A DNA stretch of 7,908 nucleotides. Origin: Zoogloeaceae bacterium (GTDB lineage: Bacteria > Pseudomonadota > Gammaproteobacteria > Burkholderiales > Rhodocyclaceae). Below are positions 1 through 6,061 of the stretch, one piece after another; position 1 is the first letter of the stretch; each line of letters starts with the position of its first letter. The notes below the pieces were generated by a model that had not been told where the DNA came from, did not search any database, and saw only the letters and a program-made list of their open reading frames with translations. The stretch is taken from positions 1-7,908 of the forward strand of contig JAITEO010000266.1 of assembly GCA_031281985.1 (NCBI GenBank), given 5' to 3'. A program made the translations under genes and the position numbers.

Positions 1-8
1 TGGCGCAT
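1..8 (-). CDS. Possible 5' end of a gene downstream of nadC (truncated by the window edge)
   Basis: Reading the minus strand after the nadC TAG stop, a consensus Shine-Dalgarno AGGAG (17-21) is followed 8 bases later by an ATG (8-6) and codons reading Met-Arg before the window ends. The spacing is ideal, and the gene would lie about 30 bases after nadC in the same direction, as expected for an operon partner. Only two full codons are visible, so the product cannot be named. A further NAD-biosynthesis gene is possible from known nad operons, but nothing here shows it. Confidence 0.4.
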
Positions 9-39
9 GAACCTGGCTCCTGGTATGGGGATTCGACGG

Positions 40-921
40 CTACGCGCGGGGAAGGGGTTCCACGCGCAGGGACAGATCGAAGGCTTGCACGTCCTTGGTG
101 AGCGCGCCGACGGAAATGCGGTCTACTCCGGTTTCGGCGGCGGCGCGCAGATCGGCGAGCGTGAGGCCGCCGGAGGCTTCCAGGATGGCGCGTCCCCGGT
201 TGATCTGGACGGCCTGGCGGAGCATGGGAAGGGGGAAATTGTCGAGCAGCAGCATGTTCGCGTCGGCGGCAAGCGCGGCTTCCATTTCCGCCAGGTTTTC
301 CACTTCGACCTGAACGAAGCGGCAATGCGGGTTTTGCCGGGCGACCTTTTGGGCGGCGGCGATGGCGGCCTCGATGCCGCCCGCGGCCATGATGTGGTTT
401 TCCTTGATGAGGATGGCGTCCCAGAGGGCAAGACGGTGATTGCCGCCGCCGCCGACGCGCACCGCGTACTTTTGCGCCAGACGCAGGCCAGGCAGGGTCT
501 TGCGGGTATCGACGATCTGCGCGCGGGTTCCGTTTATGGCGTAGACATATTGACGGGTCTTGCTGGCGACGCCGGAAAGGAGTTGCAGGAAATTGAGCGC
601 GCTGCGCTCGCCGCTCATCAACACGCGCGCTTCGCCTTCCAGTTCGCAAAGCGTCTCTCCGGGCACGACGCGCGCGCCTTCTTCCGCCTGCCAGCGGATG
701 CGCATGGGCATCATGCCGCCCAGTTGCGCGAAACATTCGTCGAACCACGCCTGTCCGCAGAGCACGCCGCCCGCCCGCGTCATCACCCTGGCCTTGACGC
801 CCTGTCCCGCGGGAAGCAACGCCGCCGTCAGATCGCCGCCGCCAATGTCTTCTTCCAGCGCGCGGCGCACATTGGCGGCGATTTCTTCACGAGAGGGCAG
901 TGTCGGCTTTTCGGCGTTCAT
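40..921 (-). CDS. nadC: Nicotinate-nucleotide pyrophosphorylase (quinolinate phosphoribosyltransferase, decarboxylating)
   Basis: This 293-residue cytosolic enzyme converts quinolinate and PRPP to nicotinate mononucleotide, CO2 and pyrophosphate, the entry step of de novo NAD synthesis. Family signatures appear in order: EEDIGGGDLT near 23-32, the GERSALN helix at 104-110, DTRKTLPGLR at 138-147, KYAVRVGGGGNHRL at 151-164, LIKENHI at 171-177, VEVEN at 205-209, LLLDNF at 224-229 and ISVGALTK at 269-276. These supply the basic and acidic residues that bind quinolinate and PRPP in this family. The length fits the usual 280-300 residues. I start at the ATG at 921 because the protein then begins like relatives. 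The frame is open to 993, and an ATG at 960 would add 13 residues. Neither start has a convincing Shine-Dalgarno. A TAGAAT box (959-964, minus strand) overlapping the 960 ATG mildly favours 921, but it lacks a good -35. The gene is divergent from mltD and complete. Confidence 0.96.
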   Translation of the reverse strand: MNAEKPTLPSREEIAANVRRALEEDIGGGDLTAALLPAGQGVKARVMTRAGGVLCGQAWFDECFAQLGGMMPMRIRWQAEEGARVVPGETLCELEGEARVLMSGERSALNFLQLLSGVASKTRQYVYAINGTRAQIVDTRKTLPGLRLAQKYAVRVGGGGNHRLALWDAILIKENHIMAAGGIEAAIAAAQKVARQNPHCRFVQVEVENLAEMEAALAADANMLLLDNFPLPMLRQAVQINRGRAILEASGGLTLADLRAAAETGVDRISVGALTKDVQAFDLSLRVEPLPRA

Positions 922-1016
922 TTCAGGATGGACAGATGGAAGAGGAAGATGCCCGCGCATTCTACCGTTGATTCGTGCGCGACATAAAAGCAAAGACCTG
1001 CTTTGGGGCGCGCTCT

Positions 1017-1084
1017 ATCCAAAGTGGAGGAAAAATCTTTCCAGACAAAGCGGTGGCGCTTCGTTTGGTTCTTCCGCTTTGGAT
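1017..1084. repeat. Short palindromic repeat, copy A (ATCCAAAG inverted ends)
   Basis: This 68-bp element is bounded by ATCCAAAGTGGAGGAA (1017-1032) and its near-complement ending CTTTGGAT (1069-1084), with 14 of 16 positions complementary. The left 36 bases match the left end of copy B (4014-4049) at 33 positions. The right end, from GGCGCTTCG to CTTTGGAT, matches the right end of copy B. It therefore looks like a copy of the same element lacking the internal portion. Flanking GGGGCGC (left) and GCGCCCC (right) extend the imperfect palindrome to about 1000-1097. It sits between the nadC and mltD starts, upstream of the mltD TATAAT box. It carries no coding capacity, and I see no clear target-site duplication. 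Confidence 0.7.
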
Positions 1085-1109
1085 TGCGCCCCACAAAAGG
1101 CCAAATCGT

Positions 1110-1137
1110 CCGACCTTTCGTGTCAAGCCGTTATAAT
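1110..1137 (+). promoter_or_regulatory. Probable sigma-70 promoter of mltD
   Basis: A perfect -10 hexamer TATAAT lies at 1132-1137. The best -35 at a 16-base spacing is CCGACC (1110-1115), which keeps only the central GAC of TTGACA, so the -35 is weak. Transcription would begin near 1144, giving a leader of about 55 bases that ends in the AGGGGAA ribosome-binding site at 1185-1191. The repeat copy A lies immediately upstream. Confidence 0.5.
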
Positions 1138-1198
1138 GCGCGGGTTTGCCGCGGCTTTTGTCGTGTTGCCGAAGAAAAAAACCTTAGGGGAATGTCTG

Positions 1199-2830
1199 AT
1201 GAGGAAAGATCGTCCGTTGCTTCCTTCGCGTCTTGCCAGGAGTTTTGTCTTGCTGTGCGCCTGCGGCGTCCTTTCCGGCATTGCCCTTGCCGGCTCCGCG
1301 GAGGCCGACGTTGCCGCGCCCATGCCTGCCGCGGAAGTGCCGCCGTCGCTGGATATTCCGCATGCCATCGATCTCACCGCGCCGACGCCCGATTTGTGGG
1401 GGCGGGTGCGCAATGGCTTTCTCATGCCCAATCTGGAAGATGAGATGGTGGCGCGCCAGCAGCAGTATTACCAGTCGAATCCCGAATATCTGCGGCGCAT
1501 GGTCGAGCGCAGCCGCCTGTATCTGCATCACATCGTCGGCGAACTGGAGCAGCGCGGAATGCCCACCGAACTGGCGCTCCTGCCGATGGTGGAAAGCGCC
1601 TACAACCCGCTCGCCTATTCCCCGGCGCAGGCTTCCGGCCTGTGGCAGTTCATCCCTTCCACCGGAAAGTTCTTCCATCTGGAACAGAACTGGTGGCAGG
1701 ACCAGCGCCGTGACATCGTGGCTTCCACCAGCGCCGCGCTGGATTATCTGCAATACCTCTACGAATTCCACGGCGACTGGCACCTGGCGCTGGCTTCCTA
1801 CAACTGGGGAGAAGGCGCGGTGGAACGCGCCAAGCGCAAGAATGCCGCCAAGGGACTGCCGACGGATTTTTCCAGCCTCGCCCTGCCCAACGAAACCCGT
1901 CAGTACGTGCCCAAATTGCAGGCACTGAAGAACATCTTTGCCAATCCGGAACTGGTGGCGGAACTGGGCATTCCCGAAGTGCCCAATCAACCCTATTTTC
2001 ATATCCTGGTGACGGACACGGCAATGGACATCGAACTTGCCGCCCGCTTTGCCGGAATGCCCCTGGAAGCGTTCGCCGCCCTGAATCCGGCGCACAATCG
2101 TCCCGTCATTCCCGCGCAGAGCACCCTCGTCATCCCCGCGGAGCGCGTGGCGGCCTTTCAGGAAAACCTGCGCCAGTACGACGCGCCCCTGATCCGTTGG
2201 CAGGCCTATACCTTGAAGACGGGCGAGACGCTAGAGACGATCGCGCCGCGTTTTGGCCTGTCGGCCGCCAACCTGCGGCTCATCAACGGCATTCCTCCCC
2301 TGCAGGGCGTCGATGCGGGCGCTACCCTGCTGACGCCCGCGCAGGGCGACGCGGCGCTGGAACACGCCGATTTCCTGGCATTGGCCGCGCGGCCGGACGC
2401 CCCTTTTGCCGCCGCCCGTTTCCATGCCGTGCGTTCGGGGGAGACCCTCTCCGGCATCGCCCGCAAATACAGGATGTCCGTGCCTGCCTTGAAACGCCTG
2501 AACCAACTCAAGAACAACCGCATCCGGGCGGGCACGCGGCTGGTGATCAACCCGGCGGTGGCCGCCGCGCAGAGCGGCAAACCCGCCTACCTGCTCGCCG
2601 CGAACGCTGCGCGCGCGCCAGCAGGGGAACCGGCTTTTGTTGCGCCAAAAGCGCATCCCGCATCCAAAACTGCCCACGCGGCGCGCCACGTCGTGCAAAA
2701 GGGCGATACCCTGTTTTCCATCGCCCGGCGCTACCGCGTGCGCCTCGACGATTTGATGCGCTGGAACCGGCAAGCCGGAAAAATCCTGCAAATCGGCACC
2801 ACCCTGCGTATCCGCAAACCGGAAAGCTGA
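1199..2830 (+). CDS. mltD: MltD-like membrane-bound lytic murein transglycosylase with LysM repeats
   Basis: This 543-residue envelope enzyme is predicted to cleave the MurNAc-GlcNAc bond of peptidoglycan non-hydrolytically, leaving anhydro-MurNAc ends. The N-terminus (1-36) is an export signal. The lytic transglycosylase domain spans roughly 118-240. Catalytic Glu132 lies in LPMVESAYNP, followed by GLWQFIPSTG at 147-156 and ASYNWGEG at 199-206, all hallmarks of the MltD subfamily. Three clear LysM peptidoglycan-binding modules follow at about 336-380, 408-450 and 497-538, each with a (S/T/K)GETL or KGDTL core. A fourth, degenerate one may lie at 267-314. E. coli MltD is shorter, about 450 residues with two LysM modules. 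I chose the ATG at 1199 because AGGGGAA sits 7 bases upstream and the signal peptide starts there. An out-of-frame ATG at 1192 is not used. Lipoprotein status is unclear: the nearest lipobox is LCAC with Cys22, while a type I site after AEA (36) is also plausible. Confidence 0.95.
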   Translation: MRKDRPLLPSRLARSFVLLCACGVLSGIALAGSAEADVAAPMPAAEVPPSLDIPHAIDLTAPTPDLWGRVRNGFLMPNLEDEMVARQQQYYQSNPEYLRRMVERSRLYLHHIVGELEQRGMPTELALLPMVESAYNPLAYSPAQASGLWQFIPSTGKFFHLEQNWWQDQRRDIVASTSAALDYLQYLYEFHGDWHLALASYNWGEGAVERAKRKNAAKGLPTDFSSLALPNETRQYVPKLQALKNIFANPELVAELGIPEVPNQPYFHILVTDTAMDIELAARFAGMPLEAFAALNPAHNRPVIPAQSTLVIPAERVAAFQENLRQYDAPLIRWQAYTLKTGETLETIAPRFGLSAANLRLINGIPPLQGVDAGATLLTPAQGDAALEHADFLALAARPDAPFAAARFHAVRSGETLSGIARKYRMSVPALKRLNQLKNNRIRAGTRLVINPAVAAAQSGKPAYLLAANAARAPAGEPAFVAPKAHPASKTAHAARHVVQKGDTLFSIARRYRVRLDDLMRWNRQAGKILQIGTTLRIRKPES

Positions 2831-2914
2831 TCAACATATCGCGATTGGGTATTGGAACGATTGGCAACGAAGATCAGCATGAAAGATCGCAGCCATGACG
2901 ACGCGATGGCCGAC

Positions 2915-3024
2915 AACGCGCCGTGCCGCCCCCTCTCCCGCCCTGTCGGGCACCCTCTCCCCCAAAGGATTGGGGGAGAGGGGACGGCAAGCGGCGGCGC
3001 TTCGTTGGTTTCCTCCACTCTGGA
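2915..3024. repeat. Dispersed repeat, copy C (right part of the copy B element)
   Basis: This 110-bp stretch in the mltD-ppsR gap aligns without gaps to 4143-4252, with 103 identical positions. The core 2923-3015 differs from 4151-4243 at only two bases (2945-2946). It includes a perfect 11-bp hairpin, CCCTCTCCCCC / GGGGGAGAGGG, with an 8-base loop (2953-2982). An alternative outer pairing joins 2925-2939 with 2974-2988. The right terminus has drifted to CTCTGGAG instead of CTTTGGAT, and no left terminus is present. The hairpin lacks a T-run, so it is not a classical terminator, but it lies between the convergent mltD and ppsR and could shape both 3' ends. Confidence 0.8.
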
Positions 3025-3054
3025 GCGCACCCTTGTGAAACTGGCGAGCGCTCC

Positions 3055-3103
3055 GTCCTCTGTCCTCTGATCCCTGATTCCTGATCCCTGATCCCTGACC
3101 CTC
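3055..3103. repeat. Seven-unit heptanucleotide tandem repeat abutting ppsR
   Basis: Seven consecutive 7-bp units run from 3055: GTCCTCT twice, then GATCCCT, GATTCCT, GATCCCT, GATCCCT and GACCCTC. The array runs straight into the complement of the ppsR stop codon (3102-3104). The later units are nearly identical, so slippage could change copy number. Because 7 is not a multiple of 3, changes reaching the stop could alter the ppsR C-terminus. Confidence 0.8.
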
Positions 3104-3911
3104 AACCCTGGCGTTGCAGTACCTGCATGACGGTGGCGGCGATTTCTTCTATGGATTTGCGGGAGGAGTCCAGCCATTGGATGCCTTCGCGGCGCATCAT
3201 TTTTTCGGCGGCGTCCACTTCATAGCGGCAGTTTTCCAGGCTGGCGTAGTGGCTGTTGGGGCGGCGTTCGGCGCGGATCTGGGTCAAGCGTTCCGGCAGG
3301 ATGGTCAGGCCGAAGAGTTTATGGCGTATGCCTTGCAGGCAGGTGGGCAGTTTGCCGCGTTCGAAGTCTTCGGGAATCAGGGGGAAATTGGCCGCCTTCA
3401 GGCCGAATTGCATGGCCAGGTAGAGCGAGGTCGGCGTCTTGCCGCAGCGGGAAACGCCCACCAGCACCACGTCCGCTTCCGTGAGATTGCGGTCGGTGAC
3501 GCCGTCGTCGTGCGCCAGCGTGTAGTTGATGGCTTCGATGCGTTTCTTGTAGTCGGAGCTGTCGGTGGAGCCGTGTGTGCGGCCTATCACGTGATTGGAG
3601 GCGATGCCCAGTTCGTTTTCCAGCGGCGCCAGGAAGGTTTCGAAGCAGGAAATGATGAAGGCGTCCGCCAGATGCACGATTTCCGCCAGATGCGGCGCGA
3701 CCAGCGTGGTAAACACGATGGGGCGGATTCCCTCCGCCCTGGCGGACGCCTCGATCTGCGCCACCACTTCGCGCGCCTCTTCCTCGGAATCGATGAAGGG
3801 ACGCCGCACCAGCGCAAACTCCACGCCCTCGAACTGCGACAATAGACTGTGCCCAAAGGTTTCGACGGTAATGCCGGTGCTGTCGGAAACAAAAAAAACG
3901 GTGCGTTTCAT
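3102..3911 (-). CDS. ppsR: Phosphoenolpyruvate synthase regulatory protein (bifunctional PEPS kinase/pyrophosphorylase, DUF299)
   Basis: The 269-residue product belongs to the PpsR (YdiA) family. These cytosolic proteins inactivate PEP synthase by ADP-dependent phosphorylation of an active-site threonine and reactivate it by Pi-dependent dephosphorylation, controlling the pyruvate-to-PEP step of gluconeogenesis. Visible signatures are [17 protein letters not shown] at the N-terminus, the P-loop-like GVSRCGKT at 152-159 followed by [20 protein letters not shown] at 175-183, KLFGLTI at 198-204 and the [13 protein letters not shown] segment at 219-231. The length matches the family, about 270-280. 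The start at 3911 gives the family N-terminus; an adjacent in-frame ATG at 3914 would add one Met. The upstream AGGAA is too far from the start to be a good ribosome-binding site. PEP synthase itself, often a neighbour in betaproteobacteria, is absent from the adjacent sequence. The gene is convergent with mltD and flanked by repeats on both sides. Confidence 0.95.
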   Translation of the reverse strand: MKRTVFFVSDSTGITVETFGHSLLSQFEGVEFALVRRPFIDSEEEAREVVAQIEASARAEGIRPIVFTTLVAPHLAEIVHLADAFIISCFETFLAPLENELGIASNHVIGRTHGSTDSSDYKKRIEAINYTLAHDDGVTDRNLTEADVVLVGVSRCGKTPTSLYLAMQFGLKAANFPLIPEDFERGKLPTCLQGIRHKLFGLTILPERLTQIRAERRPNSHYASLENCRYEVDAAEKMMRREGIQWLDSSRKSIEEIAATVMQVLQRQG

Positions 3912-4013
3912 CATAGGCCAAACTCTGTTCCTGAATTTTGAAAACGTCAAAAAATAAAACCCGCTCCGCGCAGGAAGCCTCATTGCCTCGCTTCGCCAGA
4001 CCTTCGTCCTGCG

Positions 4014-4253
4014 ATCCAAAGTGGAGGAAAAACCTTTTCAGACGAAGCGCCGCTGTTTGCTGTCCTCTCTCCCGCTTGCGGGGGAGGGCTTGCACCCTGC
4101 AAGGGCTTGCACCCTGCAAGGGTGGGAAGGTCGGGAGAGGGTAACGTGCTGTGCCGCCCCCTCTCCCGCCCTGCTGGGCACCCTCTCCCCCAAAGGATTG
4201 GGGGAGAGGGGACGGCAAGCGGCGGCGCTTCGTTGGTTTCCTCTGCTTTGGAT
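4014..4253. repeat. MITE-like palindromic element, copy B (full length)
   Basis: This 240-bp element between ppsR and the yfaP genes is bounded by ATCCAAAG (4014-4021) and CTTTGGAT (4246-4253). The first 17 bases of each end are complementary at 15 positions. Its left end matches copy A and its right 110 bp matches copy C. Inside is a run of GC-rich hairpins: CTCCCGC/GCGGGGGAG near 4069-4086, two 17-bp palindromic units at 4088-4121, a perfect 10-bp pair CGGGAGAGGG/CCCTCTCCCG (4132-4141 with 4159-4168), and CCCTCTCCCCC/GGGGGAGAGGG (4181-4191 with 4200-4210). No reading frame in it resembles a protein. Terminal inverted repeats and several copies suggest a non-autonomous mobile element or REP-type repeat. 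No target duplication is evident. Confidence 0.75.
4088..4121. repeat. Tandem 17-bp palindromic units inside copy B
   Basis: GCTTGCACCCTGCAAGG occurs twice in direct tandem (4088-4104 and 4105-4121). Each unit contains the 15-base palindrome CTTGCA-CCC-TGCAAG. Copies A and C do not carry it, so it may be a secondary expansion in copy B. Confidence 0.8.
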
Positions 4254-4332
4254 TTCGGCGGTGGGGTTTCTCCTTGCCTTTCCCCTGCGATCGTGCGGAT
4301 GGGTTGTAGTGGGTTTTCGTCGCCTTTCCACC

Positions 4333-4363
4333 AAAAAAGGGCAAGCTCCGCTTGCACTTTTTT
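4333..4363. terminator. Probable bidirectional Rho-independent terminator after the yfaQ-yfaP operon
   Basis: GCAAGC (4341-4346) and GCTTGC (4350-4355) form a 6-bp stem with a 3-base loop. It is flanked by A6 (4333-4338) and T6 (4358-4363), so either strand gives a hairpin followed by a U-run. On the minus strand it lies about 65-95 bases past the stop of the last yfaP-like gene, where the operon should end. Confidence 0.55.
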
Positions 4364-4376
4364 GCTGACTTGAACC

Positions 4377-4404
4377 GGCAAAAAGTAGGTTTTTACTTTT
4401 TGCC
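4377..4404. repeat. Perfect 11-bp inverted repeat downstream of the yfaP-like operon
   Basis: GGCAAAAAGTA (4377-4387) and TACTTTTTGCC (4394-4404) are exact complements with a 6-base loop. A further CTTTTTGCC follows at 4412-4420. The structure is only 24 bases past the last stop codon (4429-4431). It is AT-rich and lacks a following T-run on the minus strand, so it may assist termination or protect the mRNA 3' end rather than terminate alone. Confidence 0.5.
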
Positions 4405-4428
4405 GAGCAAACTTTTTGCCGATTAGAA

Positions 4429-5223
4429 TTAAATCACGAACGACTTCGCCAGGATGAGTTCGCCGGGAAAGCGCATGGGCAGGAGGAATTCCTGGCGTTT
4501 TTCGCTGGCGGTGCCTTCGCCGTATATGATGCTCAGGCGGGCGGTGGTGAGGATGCGCTTGGCGTTTTCTTCCTCGTCGCGTCCGCTGCCGTAGTAATTG
4601 ATGTAGATCTGGTACAGACCCTTTTCCGGCGCGGCGGAGGAGAAGATTTCCGGGCCGTAGCCCGTGGTCACGTCGATGTCGATGGCGCCGCCCCGGACGA
4701 CCCGTTCGCCATACCAGGCGTGTTCGCCGCTGGGGGTGATGACGTGCAGGTCGAGGTCGGTGCCGTCGCTATCCCAACTGAGCAGGACGCGCAGGCGCGC
4801 TTCCGGTTGTCCGGCGGCGGTCTGGTAGAACTGGACGCGATGGCGTTCCTTGCCGTAACGCGCCTCCACGCTGTTGGAACCAGCGCCAAAGCTGAAGGGA
4901 CGGGCGAAGGCGCCCGTCTCGTCCATGCGCACCGGCATGGCGGTTCCATTGACGACCAAGGTGGCGACCTTTCCCTTGCCGTGTTTTTCGATGCGTCCGC
5001 GAATCTGGTTTTCCTGCGGCGTATCGGCATCCAGCCCCGGCGTGACCGCCGGATAGCTGACCCTTTGCGTGTAGGGCGCATCCGCGTTGCCTTGCCGCCA
5101 GCCGCCGATGGGCGCATCCAGTTGGGCATGGGAGGTGGAAGACAGGAAAAGCGGCACGATAAGGCCAAGGCCAAGGCAAAGCGCAAGGCCGGGGCGCGCG
5201 GAAATGGAGGTGGTATGCGGCAT
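4429..5223 (-). CDS. Exported YfaP-like DUF2135 protein, second paralogue
   Basis: This 264-residue protein is predicted to be periplasmic. Residues 1-33 form a type I signal peptide (hydrophobic 13-30, cleavage after SHA). The mature protein has an N-terminal module (about 75-135) with GRI, TLVVNG and a DETGAF...FGAGSNS pattern. This resembles a small Ig-like beta-sandwich of the glucodextranase-B type. The DUF2135 core follows, with LSWDSDGTDLDLHVITPSG (149-166) and GYGPEIFSSAAPEKGLYQIYINYYG (188-212). The clustered aspartates and the glutamate are candidate metal ligands. DUF2135 has no established biochemical activity. The start at 5223 is preceded by AAGGA with 7 bases spacing, overlapping the upstream stop. 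The gap to the preceding gene is 10 bases, so translation is probably coupled. It is homologous to the upstream gene and clearly diverged from it, so it is an old tandem duplication or a family pair. Confidence 0.9.
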   Translation of the reverse strand: MPHTTSISARPGLALCLGLGLIVPLFLSSTSHAQLDAPIGGWRQGNADAPYTQRVSYPAVTPGLDADTPQENQIRGRIEKHGKGKVATLVVNGTAMPVRMDETGAFARPFSFGAGSNSVEARYGKERHRVQFYQTAAGQPEARLRVLLSWDSDGTDLDLHVITPSGEHAWYGERVVRGGAIDIDVTTGYGPEIFSSAAPEKGLYQIYINYYGSGRDEEENAKRILTTARLSIIYGEGTASEKRQEFLLPMRFPGELILAKSFVI

Positions 5224-5233
5224 GATGAATCCT

Positions 5234-6061
5234 TCAGAAGACCAGGGTGCGGATATGGGTGAGATCGCCGATTTTGCGCAGCGGCACGACAAAGCTTTCG
5301 CGCCGTTCACTGGGCGTATTTTCATGCAGAATCAGGGTGATGCGACAGGTGATGATGGGTTTTTGCCGCGTCGCCTCGTCGAAATGGTAGCCCGAACTGC
5401 CGAAATTGCCCCAGTAATTGACGTAGAACTGGTACGCGCCGCGCAGCGGGGCGATGCTGGAAAATATCTCCGGCCCCGCGCCGTCGACGCTATCCACGTC
5501 CATGCCGCCGCCGCCATTCAGCACGGGACGCGCCCAGTAGGCGTGCTGGCCATCCGGCGTGATGACATGCAAATCGACTTCCGCCTGATCGTCATCCCAG
5601 GAAAGAATGGCGCGCAGCGCGGCGCGGGGACGGGTGGGATTGGCCTCGTAGAATTGCAGGCGCTGCACGGATTTGCCATTGACATCGAGAAGCTCGATGC
5701 TGTTCGAGCCGGGGCCAAAGGCGTAGGGACGAACGAAGCGGCCTTCCTCGTCACTGTAGAGCGGCATGGGATTGCCATTGACCACCAGGGTCGGCGGACG
5801 CCTGGTTACCACGCCTTCCTTCTTCTCGGCGCGCAGGTGCCTCGCCAGCCTGCCGCGAATCAGGGTTCTTCCCTGCTGCGCGCCGCGATCGATCAGGTTG
5901 TAGGGATAGGCGACCGCGGTTTCGGCGCTTTTGTCGACCATGCCGCTGTAATTCCAGCCGCCTTGTGGCGAATCAATGGGTGCGGCATTCTGCGCATGCG
6001 CGGGAAGCGCGAGGCAGCAGATGAGCCAGGCGGCGAAAAGAAATGATAAAAAGGGGTTCAT
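5234..6061 (-). CDS. yfaP: Exported YfaP-like DUF2135 protein, first paralogue
   Basis: This 275-residue protein is predicted to be periplasmic, with a type I signal peptide (1-23, cleavage after AHA). It shares the whole architecture of its downstream neighbour: an N-terminal beta-rich module with RGRL, TLVVNG and EEGRFVRPYAFGPGSNS (about 69-121), then the DUF2135 core with LSWDDDQAEVDLHVITPDG (153-171) and GAGPEIFSSIAPLRGAYQFYVNYWG (194-218). The conserved Asp cluster and GPEIFSS point to a common ligand or metal site, but the family has no assigned function. The ATG at 6061 overlaps the TGA of the yfaQ-like gene as ATGA. A GGAGA motif lies about 9 bases upstream. The frame is open to 6349, but only this start gives a signal peptide. 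Co-translation with the yfaQ-like gene is likely and suggests joint action in the envelope. Confidence 0.91.
   Translation of the reverse strand: MNPFLSFLFAAWLICCLALPAHAQNAAPIDSPQGGWNYSGMVDKSAETAVAYPYNLIDRGAQQGRTLIRGRLARHLRAEKKEGVVTRRPPTLVVNGNPMPLYSDEEGRFVRPYAFGPGSNSIELLDVNGKSVQRLQFYEANPTRPRAALRAILSWDDDQAEVDLHVITPDGQHAYWARPVLNGGGGMDVDSVDGAGPEIFSSIAPLRGAYQFYVNYWGNFGSSGYHFDEATRQKPIITCRITLILHENTPSERRESFVVPLRKIGDLTHIRTLVF

Noticed and set aside
29..39. GGATTCGACGG, which matches the conserved 5' motif of tmRNA
   Set aside because: The following bases are the 3' end of nadC on the other strand, and no acceptor stem, tag peptide frame or 3' CCA domain is seen. An 11-base match is most likely chance.
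7..987. Long plus-strand open frame opposite nadC
   Set aside because: It is the antisense shadow of a confidently identified gene in GC-rich DNA. Its translation is low in recognisable motifs and it has no good ribosome-binding site.
3922..3950. Possible ppsR promoter with TTGACG (3945-3950, minus strand)
   Set aside because: The matching -10 would be CAGAGT, a poor match, and the start of transcription would fall on the start codon.
4014..4253. CRISPR array or insertion sequence as an explanation for the repeats
   Set aside because: There are no regularly spaced direct repeats with unique spacers, no transposase frame and no clear target duplication.
4021..4381. Several short open frames on both strands across copy B, with translations rich in Pro, Arg and Gly
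   Set aside because: They are translations of the repeat and its hairpins. The same peptide fragments arise from copy C in a different context, as expected of repeat DNA rather than genes.
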